DNA of 64,000 bases from Salminus brasiliensis (GCF_030463535.1 NC_132896.1:26597709-26661708); one strand, 5' to 3'. Counted from the stretch's first letter, positions 1 to 12,451 are shown. Numbers and translations are program-made. The notes: generated by a model from the letters alone, not told the origin.

Positions 1-151
1 TCTGAAAACGGGTGCGGACTGAAATAACGCCAGATGGACAGAGGAGCCAGAGCAGCGCCTGAGATTGATAAAGGACCCAGTCGCAGCTGAAGTGTGCACA
101 AGTTTGCACTAAGTTGCAGGCTAGCGCGAAACAAGACCACCTATTCCAGTG
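1..151 (+). other. plp1: plp1 5' UTR, first exon
   Basis: Sequence preceding the plp1 start ATG at 152-154. The donor GTGAGT follows one base after the ATG codon, so exon 1 is almost wholly untranslated. An upstream ATG at 34 opens a short frame ending TGA at 88-90. If transcription starts before 34 this would be an uORF of 18 codons. The transcription start is not visible and may lie outside the window. Confidence 0.6.
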
Positions 152-3100
152 ATGGGTGAGTAAATCCAGGTTGATCATTGGCTTATTTGGTTCAGGGGGG
201 CTTTGAGCTTTTTTTGAGCTTTACTGGAGGCAAAGTTTTTAAGTTATTTGTGGATACTCTGACTTTGCTGCTGGTCTACCTTTGTCTGCAGGATTGTCTG
301 TGTAGACTCTGTTTGGAACATTTGGTAATAAACTAACCATAAGTCTGTCTCCTCTAACGCTGTGATCAGGCTGGCATAGTAAGCTGTGAACCTTTATATA
401 CTGGGGAAAGTTCTCCTCAGTAAGTTTCTATGGGCCTTTAAACTCACTTTGCAGCCTAGCATATCCTGAAAAGTGGCCTAAAGGTTATTTCAGTATTATT
501 TTGTAGTTTTACTGTGATTATTTTACTTGATTATGATTGTACAGAGTGTTTCTTCCCACTAGGTATAAATATTGCCCACAATCCACATTAATTTTCTTCC
601 ATCCCTAAATAAGCTACTAATAAATTCACTGTAAAATGCATAGTATGTAGTCTGAATGAATTTACCTGTTTGTCTGTGAGTGAAATAGCTGGAAAAATCC
701 ATTATTGTCATGTGATATTAACTGCCTATTCAAACAAAGCCTCTTGTTCATGTTGATATCCTGAAGTTTCAACTGAATCCCCATGTCAAGTGGCGCACGG
801 ACCTGCCGTTGGTCCTGCATCCTGGGAAGGCTGGCATCTTCCCACGCCTCCTCCACCCAGTCTTCCATCTCTCCTGCAGTCACGAGCCAGCTCCCCAACC
901 CCCCCACAAACCTAAAATCAGCTTTCAAAAGTGGATGTGTTTGTGGCCGAGATGGCTGTGGCCTTTTGTTTGCTTGACATTGCTTGCCCTTGTGTCCCCG
1001 AGCTGCTCCAAGACAAAGCCCATTGTCAGCGAAGCCACAAAAGGAGACACTCTCCCTCAGCACCTCGGTCCTCCCTCTTTTCTCACACTCTCGCACTCCC
1101 AGTCTGCTCCGTCTTCCACACGCCGCACGGTGGAGAAATCCCCACTAGCCTCTTTCCTCTCTGCTGAGCGCTTTTATGGCCCCAGCTGGATGTTTAAATT
1201 GGCACTGTGTCGTCTGTGATGGAATCCGGCAGTGTTGTGCCCTGGGCACGTGTATACAGTCAATGAGATGCAGTCATTGAGTTCTGTTATTATTAATAGT
1301 ACTCTGCATTAGATACGGTTCTAAATCCATTCATGTAAAGCAAGTGTTGGTGATTGAGGGTCCCTGGAAGACAAAGACTTGACGAAGACAATAACAAACT
1401 TGTATTATGTCATTTATCCAGGCTAAGAACCATTGAGGCACTCAAATCAATGATCAGTTTCAGTTACTGTGGTTCTATAGAGAACCACTGCATTTGCTGA
1501 AGTACCTTTAATAACATTGCCCCTTTTAGGGGTGTAGCATATTTTTTTTTGGGTGTAACTCCTTCATTAAATTTGGTTTGTCTCTAGACCATGAGCACAG
1601 AAAGTCTTCAGGCTACTTCACAACAGTTTAATGATGTATGATCAGTGAGTGTTAGATTTTGAGACAAAAGGAATGTTTTGCCACCTGTAGTTACATGACA
1701 TTTCCTTTGGGACTGCCAATTAACCCACCCATACGTACATTAGGAGAGTACTGGCTTATCACATGTCTCCACCGATACATGCAAATCCAGCCACTGCCTC
1801 TTTTTGAGCTACCGCCGCCATTGCGTCATTGTCGGGCAGCCAACACACTCAGAGGAAAGTGCCTAGTCCCCAGCTCCACCACACCAGCCATCAGTTGACG
1901 TCTGTGCTGGCCAACATTGCTTTAAGACTGATGAGGGGAGAGAGCGCTATCCACCCACCCGGAGAGCGTGGCCAATTGTGCTCTCTCGGACTCTGGACAA
2001 AGATGGCAAAGCGTCATGGCTCGGTATTTGAACTTGCGACCCCCAGGCCATAGTTGTAGTGCATTAGACGTTGAGCCACTCTGAGCGAAATTTGATTGAT
2101 TTTCTAAGTAAAACTAACCTCATAAAAGCTCTGCGGAGAGCGATGTCACCCAAATACCAAAACCAAATACTAAATCAGAATTTCAAAGATTCTTCTTTTC
2201 ACTCAGATTTATACTAATAATCTAATCTGTAATGAAAACTTTGTATTCAATTAGAAAAGAATGCAAATCATTTCTTTTTACTAGCGGTCTCAGACTTTTG
2301 GACCTCACTCGATTGATGTGCTTTTCCCCTTTGCTGTTGATTTCAAGGAACATGATGGATGATCCCCCTTTTCTAAGGGATGTCTTGTTTGAGTATTTTT
2401 GTAGCTTCAGAAGGTTTAAAGTATTGTGCGAAGTCTTTGTGTGTTGAATTGAGAGGCCTGTATTGAACTGTGTTATGGGACTCCGTACATGAGCCTATCC
2501 TCTGCCAGCTGTAACTTAGTCAGGCTTTGGTTTATCTGTGTCCAATGACCAGTAAATATGTGAAAAACCTTTGATCAACAGAGCCTTTGTGTGAGAACTG
2601 TGAGGCAATGTACCTCCCCTGCTGCAACAGGAAATTCGATACATTTTTCAAACTTTCTTCATAACTTCATCATTAAGCTGAAAATCGTGTCATTCAGAGT
2701 GGTTTGATATGAAGTGCTCTACTCCTCACATAGTCTGAGTTGTTCACAGTGGTGGGGATAGAAACCAGTCTGAAGTGTTTAATGCCTCTACTCAGAAAGC
2801 TATCGCAAAAATAGACTTCCAAATAAACTACCTGAGCCTGAGACATCATTTTATATTGCTTTTGAGACAGTGTTGGCCTAAAACCTTTTTCAGATAACTA
2901 TTTTCCTTCATCAACATTACATATTGTTGTGTCATGTGGGTATATGCAATGATGACACCTTTGCAAGAATTCAGCTTTAAATGGAATAAAATTATTTTGT
3001 TCCAAGTCATTATATATAATTTCTGTTCTATTTATTATGGTTTATTTACAATGTAAAGAACAGCTGTCAGATTCAAATGATGGCAAAGTAAAAAATGATA

Positions 3101-6100
3101 ATGGCTATATACAATTGTGTAGGTTCACTTGTGGTTCTGGATAGTAAATAAAATATGTTCCATACAAACATAATACGAGCAATCTGGATGCCATCACCAC
3201 AACTGTAAAGACGTATCGGTCAGATGCACCATTTCAAAAATGGCTATAAATGCTGTGATGATTTGACACAATTTTTAAGTTACCATCAGTTAAGGTAATC
3301 TTAACATTAGCGTGCTTTTGCTAATAGCAAATGAAATCGCTACACTATATATATATATATATATATATAGTGGTGGTTTCCAGCATTCACTCACCATAAG
3401 TGGTGTTGGCATGTTCAATCAAACTATTCCTTTAAAGAGTTGCACTTGTTATATATTGTTACACATTACAAAAGCCCGGCCACTTGTTTTAAAATGGGAG
3501 TTCTCGTAACGCTCAATATGATCTTGTTTTACGAACAATATCCCGCCCTCCTGTGCAAGTACAGTAGCCAGAACAAGCTTTTTTTTTGTGCATTTTTTTT
3601 TTTTTGCTACAAAAAGTTCATGAGTTGCTTTTCCAGATTTTATCAGTCACTTAAATTAATAATAAAGAATATGTGTTTGAAATGGCTAACCTTCAGTTTC
3701 CAGTAATTTGGTCTCTCTCCGTTCATAGAGATAGAAGCCTGGATTTGTGTGACTGACAATAACTGCCAGCCAGCATTGCAAAGACGGCAGCTGAGTAAAC
3801 CAACTTGCTTTATAGGGACTTTGGTAAAAACCAATGCAAATGTACAAAGCTAGCCAGATAAAAGGCATTAGCGTAGTCACATTATCCATGAAATGTTTGA
3901 CTGACGGTTTTGACGGTCATACACTCTTAAAAAATAAAGGTGCCATAAATGGTTATTTATAAACCATTATTTAATTTGGCTTACTTCATTGAGTCGAATA
4001 AACCCAGGTCAATTGCTTGTTACCACATGAAGTCTTTTTATTTATTTATTTATTTTTAACAGTTTAGAAGAACCACTTTTGGATCCATAAAGAATTCTGA
4101 TTGCATCGGTAATGTGTGAGTGTGTAAATGTTCTTTACCAGTTTAAAGGTTCTTCACATTCTGTTGCAAACATGGTTCCTAATGGAACCAAAAGTGCTTT
4201 GTTTTTGGCAAAGAAACATTTGTAGCACCTTTTTTTTGCTGAGTGTAGTAGAAAGTAGGCCTCTCGCCTCCACAGTGTCAGAGCATGAGCAGACAGCACA
4301 ACCGCGACGTACTTCAATCCATATTTCCCCAGAGTTCCTCATTAAGACTCTGGCGTAGGAAAGCAAAGTGTTTATGAAGATGACAGAACTAACAAAGTGC
4401 TAGTCGATGATGATGGTTTTGGTGGTGATGATTATGATTATGATGATGACAAACCTGCTGTGCCTTGCAGGTTGCTACGAGTGCTGCATGCGTTGTCTGG
4501 GAGGGGTGCCCTACATCTCCCTGGTGGCCACTCTCCTCTGTTTCTCTGGCATTGCGCTGTTCTGTGGCTGCGGACACCAGGCACTGACCGAGACCGAGAG
4601 GCTAATTGAGAACTATTTTGCCCGCAACCTGCAAGACTACATCACCCTGGCCTACCTGTGAGTGTCTGTATTAACCGCCTGCATATTGCCTAAAGAGTAC
4701 AAAAACCCCTCCTCTAACTCTGACAGACCACTTTAGTGTTAAGAGTCTGAAAGCATAGTGTTCTATTCGTCTGATTGTGAACGACTACCCAGCTATACGA
4801 AACTGATCCATTATCAGCAATTTCGAGACACTAGACGCAAAAACTCGATATTGTCACTGTAGTGTCAAAATGAAAGGGCACTTTACAGGAAAAGGAAGAA
4901 ATCACAGCGATTAGGGTCATTTTGGACCTGTTCTGCTGGTCCTTTACTCATTAAATGTTCACGCAATGTAAAGGATAACTGAGATTTTTGAGGGGTAGGA
5001 CAAATTGAGTTAAGCGATGGTGTTATAACAGTGACAATGTCTCTCCCTCTCTTTCAGTATTGAGTATTTCCAGTACATAATCTATGGCCTGGCCACCTTC
5101 TTCTTCCTCTACTGCATTGCGCTGCTGGCTGAGGGCTTTTACACAACCAGTGCGGCGAGGCAGACGTTTGGGGAGTTCAGGAGCACAGTGTGCGGCCGCT
5201 GTCTCAGCACATCGGTGAGGGCTTTGTGTGTGTAAATGTTTGTTTTCTAATACCACAGGTAGCACACTTTTTAATAGAATGAGTGTTTGAATGATATTAA
5301 TGTTGAGTGGTCTACAATGTCCAAAACAATGGCATGAAAAGAAACTACATACAACAGCGTGATAAGGGAGAAATGAGTGAAACAGGCTCTACATATTATG
5401 CAGGTGGTGTCATAAAAATGTGCCATACAGTACAGTGTAAAGGTTTTAGGCACCTGTGAATTAAATTGCTCCTTATCTGAGCAGTAAGTGTTTATTTGGT
5501 CAGCAAAACACTCATATTAGAATGAACACAAATAACATTAATAGGAAAAGTGGTGGTTTTATGTCACAGTGTTTAATGAAACATCTCCACTGCTCCCCTC
5601 ATGGTAGTCTAGCATTATTTATAATTAACATTCAACACCTGGTTTGCTAAATCAGTGCTTAATGAAGTTAAATCAGACGAGCTGGGAACGGAATTGAAAC
5701 ACCCCCGCTTGGTGGGGACATCCCGGACGTATCTGGAACAAACTTGCTTGTTTTGTTACTTGTATTAACTTGTTAATTGTTGTTACTTCTGATCTGTATT
5801 TATGCTTACTTTCATTTGTCCTAATGTAAAGAAACTCTCTCATTGCAGAAATAAATCATTTTTATTGTGTTTAGGTGCCTAAAACTTAGGCAGAGTACTG
5901 TTCATCCAGCAAATATCATAGAACATGTTCACATTGTGTTTCATTTAATTTTTTTATTTTTTAGCTATGATATTAAAAAACGGGCCTTCTCTCAGGACTG
6001 TCTCAGCTTTCTAATGCACTACCACTACGGCCCAGGGGTCACAAGTTTAAATCCTGACCATGCCGTTCTGCCATCACCGGCAGGAGTCCGAGAGGGCACA

Positions 6101-9100
6101 ATTGATCGTGCTCTCTCCAGGTGGGTAGATGGCTCACTCTAAAAGCGATGGCAAAGGCGCCTGTTAGCTGGTGCGGTGGAGCTGGGGACCCGGCGCCTTG
6201 CTCTGAGCGTGTCAGCTGCCTAGCAGTTCGCTAAAAGGTGGTTGCTGGCTTTGCATGTATCGGAACAAATGTGTTCAGTCCTTACCTTCCTAGTGTTGGA
6301 AGCGTTGCTCATACTAGGCGGAGTTACAAACAGGTGGGATAATTGGGGAGACAAAAGGTGAAAATTTGATTGATAAATTAATAAATAAATAAATAAATAA
6401 ATAAATAAAGGAAGTAGCATTTACTCCTACGGCTTTGAGTAGTTTTTTCACCAAAATCTTCATATGTCAAGCCTGGTCTGCTACCCATATTCTATCAGCA
6501 AGGTCACTCCACAGCGGTATATGGGGATCATTTGTTGTACCTTGGGGGCCACATCTGCTTTACTTTTAGGGAACATCTAAAATACTAATCCTTTTTACAG
6601 GTCATTGTGATTTCCTATTTTTGGAAAAGCTAATTTTCTGTTTTTTGCTCAGTAATATTTGAGAAAAGAAGCGGCGAGTCAGATCTTCCAATTTACCCTT
6701 TGACATTTACTTTTTTAACGGGGCATCAACATTACTCGCATGTCCCTTTTCATTCACAGTTCATTGTGATCACGTATTTCCTGGCTGTCGTTTGGCTCCT
6801 GGTGTTCGCCTTGTCAGCACTTCCCGTCTACTTCTTTTACAACATGGCCACCACCTGCCATACCATCAACGTCCTCTCTGAGACGCCCTCCAGCATCAAC
6901 CAGCTGTGTGTCGATGCCAGGCAGTATGGTAATGAACTCTCACTTGAATCTTTTAATATCTTTATTGCACCTGTTTTGCCTCCTGTCGCAGCCGGAATTT
7001 GATTTGGGGCCCCTTGTAACACTGATTAAAATTCCAAGGTTGTGTCTTTTTTTTTTTTTTTTTTTTGTGCTGCTGTAATGGACGGTAAATGAGGCCATTA
7101 CTAGGAAATGGGCCATGAGTGGGGGAGTTATGTAGTCTTGATAAATAAGCCTTATTCTGAATATTTGAGACTCTACACAGAAAAATCCCTTATGGTGGGG
7201 AATTTGAACGTTAACCTAAAATGCTTTTGCTGATGGAAACATTGTAGTGCAATTTACGTTTACTGCACTAAAATGTGCGTTCATTTCTTTATTTATGTAT
7301 TTCTTGTATAAATTGACAATTTGTTTTTACTGTATTACTATTTTTAATACATATTTTCACTTGTAGTAGAGAGGTCATATCAGTACCGATGATATTGGTA
7401 TTGGGCTAATATTAGTAGAAAAGGTTGCATCTGATTTATTTTTAGAAAAAGTTATGTGGTGATGTTGATGTTCTGTCCTGTGAGGTTTTTTAGTAGTGTG
7501 AGGCTGATGGCTTTCTTTTAGACACTAGTTTTTAAAGGAAGTGCATCAGTGAAACAGCTCATTTTAAGGCTTGGTAGTTTCAAAATAAAAAGTGAAAAAC
7601 AAACATCCAGTATGCCTGGGGCCGGATTCACAAATGGTTTTCAAAGAAAACTTCAGAAAGATTACTCAAATTACGTATTTACCTTTTTTTTTGGGGGGGG
7701 GGGGGGGGACTTATGAACAATATAGCAGTGGAACCTATGAACAAAGTATGGATTATTTTCAATAAAATCTTAAATATGTTGTTATTTATGGTATAAGAGA
7801 GTTAGATTTTATTTTTATCTTTAACGGCATTTTTACGAGACTAAACTGCTGTGGGGTAGGATGTGTAAATACACTATTTTTGTGACCCCACAAACAACGC
7901 AGTTATAACGGGTTGTTAAAAAAGGTTTTGAAGCACCAAAACATCAGATTGGTTTACCTCCTTAAACCCTGTACATAGACCCACCCTTCAGTTCTTCACT
8001 CTTAAAACTGTGGTACTCTCATAATTAACATCAGTTTCATAGACCTAAACTGAACCTTGTGGGACTTCACAGAATATGCTAAACCAGGCTGTTTAGCATA
8101 GATTCTTAACAAGTTCATTTCCAAGAATAAAGTGTTTTAGGCTTTTTCTTAAGTATGAAGATACACAGGTGCACACACATATGAAAGCTAAGATCTTGGT
8201 AGCTTTTTTAATGCACTGACATTCGTTTGGGAAAGCTGTGTCATAGTTATGTTGTTATTCTTGTCACCGAGGCAGAAAAAAAAGGCTCAAAGACTTCTTG
8301 CTTCCTTTAGGTTTACTCCCATGGAACGCAGTGCCGGGGAAAGCTTGTGGGATGACCCTGTCCAACGTGTGCAAAACAAGGGAGGTAAGTCGTGCCTCCG
8401 GGTGTAGTGTGTTTCCACATCTCTCGTTCTGTGTCTCTCTCTCTCTCTTTGTGTCTCTGTGATTCCTCTGAGAGACAGCCTCAAAGGCTAGCCAGAGATG
8501 GAACTTACATCAAACGGTAACTCTGTGCCTTGGGGCATCACAGCTCTGACTTTGTGGATTCTGTCCTTCTTCGCAGTTTTTCCTGACCTATGATCTCTAC
8601 ATCGCCGCCTTCGCCGGAGCCGGGATCACGTTATTGGCTCTGGTGAGTACGAGGCCCAACAATGTAGCCAGAACGCAGCACACAATCAGTCATGTGTCCC
8701 AGTGACGCCATGCAGCGGCTGTAGGTGTGAAAGAATTCAAACCCTCCATTAGTTATGAGCTCAGCTTCAGAGCGACTCCAGTTACTGTAAAAACGGCTTT
8801 TAAATGCAAATTTGCAAAAACAGTTTGTGCCATTTCAGGCCTGAGCGAGAATGTCATGATGACATGATGATGTCTGCATGTGACTCAGTATTGACCACAA
8901 AAGAGTTTTTCTTCCTCTTTAAAGACACCTGGCTTTAGTTTTTGCAGAGGTACTGACTAAATACAGCATGCAGCTCATTTAAGAACATTAAAAAAAAATA
9001 ATAATAATGTTTTAATTAATATCTTTTTAACACTATTTTTGAAACCACTGTAGCTTATGCTACTAAGATTATACTAAGGATTCTTACTATGTATGACTAA

Positions 9101-9718
9101 TCAATGAGCAAATGACTATAATTTGATATTATTTTAAAGACCCTTATTTCATTATGATATGTATTTCTATGACCTCCACCTATGATGTTTCTATGCTTTT
9201 CTAACCTCTCCATCATCTAGAATTAGACTGGGGAAGGGGGGGGGGTAAATGTTCTGTATAGGCAAACTGCTGTTGGCTGAATTGGCAGAAATATGTAAAT
9301 TAACTTGTCTTTGTGCCATCAAAAAAACTTAAGAATTTGAGAGGTTTAGTTTTTATATCCAGGTGTGAACAATAATGCTTTGAAACTTTCACAATGTTTA
9401 GACACTCCAACAAGCCCTTATTTCAAAAAAAGGAGGGAAATTCAATTTTGCATAATAAATAATAAATGTTGTGCTTATGCTTATTAATGGAATTCCTCCC
9501 AGCCCGATGTTACTCTGATAAATCTTAACAAACAGAAATATCCTAAATAATTTTTTTCTGCCTGTTTTTAGTGCTGTTATAATAAAGCTGACTCTCTTGG
9601 CTTGTGTTCCCTTTTCTGTCTCCCTTTCTCTCTTTAGCTCACTTATGTGGTCTCCACTACCTATAATTTTGCCGTGCTGCGCTATCTAGGGAGGAAAGGC
9701 TTAGCTCCACGGTGTTAG
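152..9718 (+). CDS. plp1: Myelin proteolipid protein, DM20-type (PLP/M6 family)
   Basis: Four-pass myelin membrane proteolipid. Coding exons are 152-155, 4471-4657, 5058-5214, 6760-6928, 8311-8384, 8577-8642 and 9638-9718, giving 738 nt or 245 aa. All have GT/AG borders and continuous phase. As in mammalian PLP1, exon 1 encodes only Met plus the first base of Gly2, and internal exons of 187, 157, 169, 74 and 66 nt equal PLP1/DM20 lengths. Visible features are the N-terminal Cys cluster (C3, C6, C7, C10; palmitoylated sites in the family), the ALFCGCGH motif after TM1, the AEGFYTT motif after TM2, a third hydrophobic span about 118-145, four Cys in the large extracellular loop (TTC, QLC, KAC, NVC) and TM4 about 204-233. 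The residues ERLIENYF and RKGLAPRC favour PLP1 over GPM6A/B. Teleosts often carry plp1a and plp1b; which copy this is cannot be told here. Convergent with rab9b. Confidence 0.95.
780..1230. promoter_or_regulatory. GC-richer non-repetitive block in plp1 intron 1, possible enhancer
   Basis: Within the 4.3-kb first intron this stretch is more GC-rich than its surroundings and lacks the repeat signatures seen nearby. It contains GACAAAGCCCATTGTC at 1012-1027, two inward-facing SOX-like half sites (GACAAAG and the reverse of GACAATG), and a further ACAAAAG nearby. In mammals PLP1 intron 1 holds an oligodendrocyte enhancer and SOX10 drives PLP1. The enhancer role here is inference. Several open frames overlap the block (662-1096 minus, 809-1219 plus) but none resembles a protein I know. 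Confidence 0.3.
1714..2085 (-). repeat. tRNA-derived SINE, copy 1 of a three-copy family
   Basis: Sequence shared with 5996-6352 (opposite orientation) and 28718-28985. Read on the minus strand, the right end starts with an A-box-like GTGGCTCAACGTCTAATG and a B-box-like GCAAGTTCAAATAC, as in a tRNA-derived SINE head. The common body includes CAGAGGAAAGT and the CTGCCTCTTTTTGA segment. It lies in plp1 intron 1. Confidence 0.55.
3343..3369. repeat. (AT)n microsatellite
   Basis: Uninterrupted alternating TA of about 27 bp in plp1 intron 1. Confidence 0.9.
3921..4246. mobile_element. TIR-type MITE in plp1 intron 1
   Basis: Begins ACACTCTTAAAAAATAAAGG and ends with the approximate inverse, CACCTTTTTTTTGCTGAGTGT. 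The interior holds GGTTCTTCACA and GAACCACTTTTGG segments typical of a widespread fish MITE built from 'AAAGGTTC' words. It has no coding capacity. Confidence 0.5.
5426..5901. mobile_element. TIR-type MITE in plp1 intron 3
   Basis: Left end ACAGTACAGTGTAAAGGTTT followed by TAGGCACC. Right end GGTGCCTAAAACTTAGGC followed by AGAGTACTGT. The ends form an imperfect inverted repeat about 25-30 bp long. The interior is AT-rich and non-coding. Confidence 0.55.
5996..6352 (+). repeat. tRNA-derived SINE, copy 2
   Basis: Plus-orientation copy of the family also at 1714-2085 and 28718-28985. A-box-like CTTTCTAATGCACTACC and B-box-like CAAGTTTAAATCCTG are about 25 bp apart near the left end. The body matches the reverse complement of copy 1. 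An (AAAT)n stretch follows at 6377-6408. It lies in plp1 intron 3. Confidence 0.55.
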
Positions 9719-12175
9719 ACCTCCTGTCCTGTCCTGCAATCCATGCTGTCCAGTCTGTTCCCATCAACAGTGCACTACATGGGACACTTGAAGAAATCTC
9801 TTCACCTACCTGTTCAACATCACTCCATTATCTCTTCTGGCTTGGGGAGCAATCTTTCCTTCCAAACTGACTGCTTTCAAACTGCCCAATTTATTTTTTG
9901 CCCAGCAGGTGGTGCTGTAGTTCTGAACCATTGAGCCTGTGGGGGCGAGTGGGGCACAACTGAACACGTTAGCTATTTAATGAAGATAATTCATATTTAA
10001 TATTAATATTCTTAATAGAAGCGACCTGCACATCTTGTTTACAAATGCGGGAAAAAACGTTTTTTTTCCAGAAGCAATTCAGCTGAAAGTGTTACAAGTT
10101 TAAACGTAAAACCAATAGGGTTTGTAACCAATAAATAAAAAAACAAACAAAAAAAGTGTTATTGCAACTAAATTTGATTAGTTAAAAGGGTCTGCATCCG
10201 ACCATACATTGCATCAAAATGTATTACTGGACAGTAAAACATCACATGAAATTTTACCCCGTGGCAAATACTGCTATATTTTATTTATATGGCACCTGTT
10301 CTTCAGTTTCTACTATGAATGAATGAGAAAATGAGCTTTTCTCATTGTTTATTTGCAGAGGCTCAATTGAAACACTGTATAAAAACTAACCCCATGGTGT
10401 GGAGGCTGTATTTTATCCTCTCCAGCTCTAATTATGAGTGGTTTACATGCTTCAGAATGGTGCGGCCCTACGGCCACCAAGAGGGAGCTTAAAGGTTATT
10501 GATGTGAATTTGGAATTTGCACAATTCTGGGATGGGAAAAGTCACTTTTCCTGGTACAAAACAATCTTCAAGGTGAATCTGTAGATACATATGTCCGATT
10601 GATTTCTGAACGAGAAAGTGGCCAAAAGCTTCAGTTAGATCAAGAACATAAAACACCTGTGTTACATTTTACTGTGTTAGGTTGTGCCTCACTGTCCCCT
10701 ATAAATCATGTAAAGCCACAGTTTTGTGTGATAGTGCCTTTTCTCTCTCCCCTGCTGGACAAAAACTGTTGTGAACTTTGACACTTTGCACCTAATCGTT
10801 TCCCAGTATGGTGTTAGTTAGAAGGTTTCTTTGATTTGCGTTTGATTTTCTTTTTTGTTGCTTTTATTTTATTTTTTTAATGTAATTCTTGTTCAAGGCG
10901 CTGCTGATTATACTTGTTTTGTGTTTTGCAACTCCAAATGGCATTCTTGTGTCTTTTTTGTTATTTTTTTAAACTAGTGCCTGCATCCCTTTTATAAGTG
11001 TGTGTGGGGTGTATTTTTTTTGTTTGTAAATCATCCAACATGGGTGTTAATATGTAGAGTAATTGCGTAGTTTATTAGACTGTGTGAAACATGTCCTTTA
11101 GTTAAGGATGTAAGGAATGATGAAGAATTAGACACGCCATCCAACGAGACCTAGACTAGGGTTTTATTTGGATTCTCTTCTTCTTTTTTTCCTTTTTTGC
11201 CTGGGGTGCACCAAAAACAGCTCTCTCGTGTTGCTGATGACTGGTTACTATGGTGACAGTCTTTCACATCTGGTTGCCATGGTGGCAGACAAAGCAAAAT
11301 GTGTGCCTAGTTACTGTGACCTCAGCATTTTTTTTTTCTCCTCCCTTCTTCCCCCTTTTTTTCTCACTGTCTTGAGAATAATGGAGGTGGGCCCACTTGG
11401 TGAAGGAACCAGTCAGAGGAGGGTCCTATCAAAAACCTAACACCCTTGATAGGAGTCAGGTCCAAGTGCAAAGGGAGACCCCCCCCCATCCCATGACAAA
11501 AAAGGGGGCAGAAACCTTTCAACTAGCTGGGGTACAGAGCGGGAGAAGGCCTTATTTGATGGTTGTATTCTTTGATGTGTTGTTTGTGATGCAAGGGTTT
11601 TTTGGCCGGTTCAGACTTGTGCGTAAAAAATCAGGGAGGCTTTAAGGACCTAACATTGATCGAGGCTGGAGTGTGATTTTTTTTCTTTTTTCATATATAT
11701 AATTATACAGTATAAATATTTCAGAAGGCTGTCCCTCACCTGTCATTTAGTATTACTAGAGGGTATTGGGTTGAATGGATGCTTTGGCTCCCCCTAGTGT
11801 AAGGTGAATATTCGTCTTAAATGCAAGTGTAAGCTTAGCCATCACAGAAAGCTTTTGTATTGTCCCTGTAACTATCAGGAGAGTATTTGTAGTTATTGTA
11901 TAACACCATTTTAATTGAGCTAGATATTTACTAATCATAATTTACACTTCTTATTCATCAATTTTATATTTTTTGCTACTAACAATATTTGTTGGAACCT
12001 TTTTTTAAGTGTTTGTGTATTATATGGTGAATGCTTTGTCCAACCTAGGTTGCTGTTTTTGTTTGTTTTGGGATTTTTTTGTTAGCTGGCTCTGTTGGCC
12101 GGCTCTGTAGGTTTGCTATGTTCTTTTCAGAGAGTTTGGAGGGACTTTGGTAATAAAGTGAAATAAATGCCTTTC
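9719..12175 (+). other. plp1: plp1 3' UTR (main form)
   Basis: Follows the TAG at 9716-9718. The region is AT-rich without convincing ORFs. An AATAAA at 12152-12157, closely followed by a second AATAAA and a GT-rich stretch, is the best poly(A) signal before the alternative exon at 12281. The roughly 2.4-kb length suits PLP1, whose mammalian 3' UTR is also long. Earlier signals (for example near 10132) could give shorter forms. Confidence 0.5.
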
Positions 12176-12280
12176 AGTGTTTTCCATGTGTGACGGCAGC
12201 TTCTGTAGCAGCCTGGCATCTCTGTAAAACCATCAGGGTGTGTGAAGAGGTTCTGGATAGTTTCTTTTTCTCATTAACAG

Positions 12281-12451
12281 GTTCACTGTCCTCTGCACCT
12301 AGCCACATGGCAGCTTCTGCTGAAAGACCACCGCCGCAGAGTTAAAGAGGAGAAGAGACAATACACCCTGTACGGCCACCTCATAAAAGGCCAGAGCAGC
12401 GACGTCTGCTCCCCTTATGCTCCCAACCCCAGTTGCCCAGATGAGTTATGA
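12281..12451 (+). CDS. plp1: Alternative terminal coding exon of plp1, M6-like C-terminus
   Basis: An acceptor (polypyrimidine then TCATTAACAG) precedes an open frame of 56 codons ending TGA at 12449-12451. The phase is 0, the same as the donor of plp1 exon 6 at 8642, so splicing 8642 to 12281 is in frame and would replace exon 7 to give 275 aa. The predicted tail starts VHCPLHLATWQLLLKD and continues with basic RRRVKEEKRQ. GPM6A/GPM6B have an alternative C-terminus starting IHFLMILSSNWAYLKD, then an acidic/basic stretch. The two align without a gap over 16 positions (V/I, H/H, L at positions 5-7, KD/KD). An ATTAAA at 12581 could end the transcript. Gene assignment and splicing are inference. 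The alternative is an orphan exon of an unknown gene. Confidence 0.6.
   Translation, partial: VHCPLHLATWQLLLKDHRRRVKEEKRQYTLYGHLIKGQSSDVCSPYAPNPSCPDEL

Noticed and set aside
662-1219. Overlapping open frames of 144 aa (minus) and 136 aa (plus) in plp1 intron 1
   Set aside because: No recognisable domain, no splice-site context and no matching family; composition follows the local GC-rich block.
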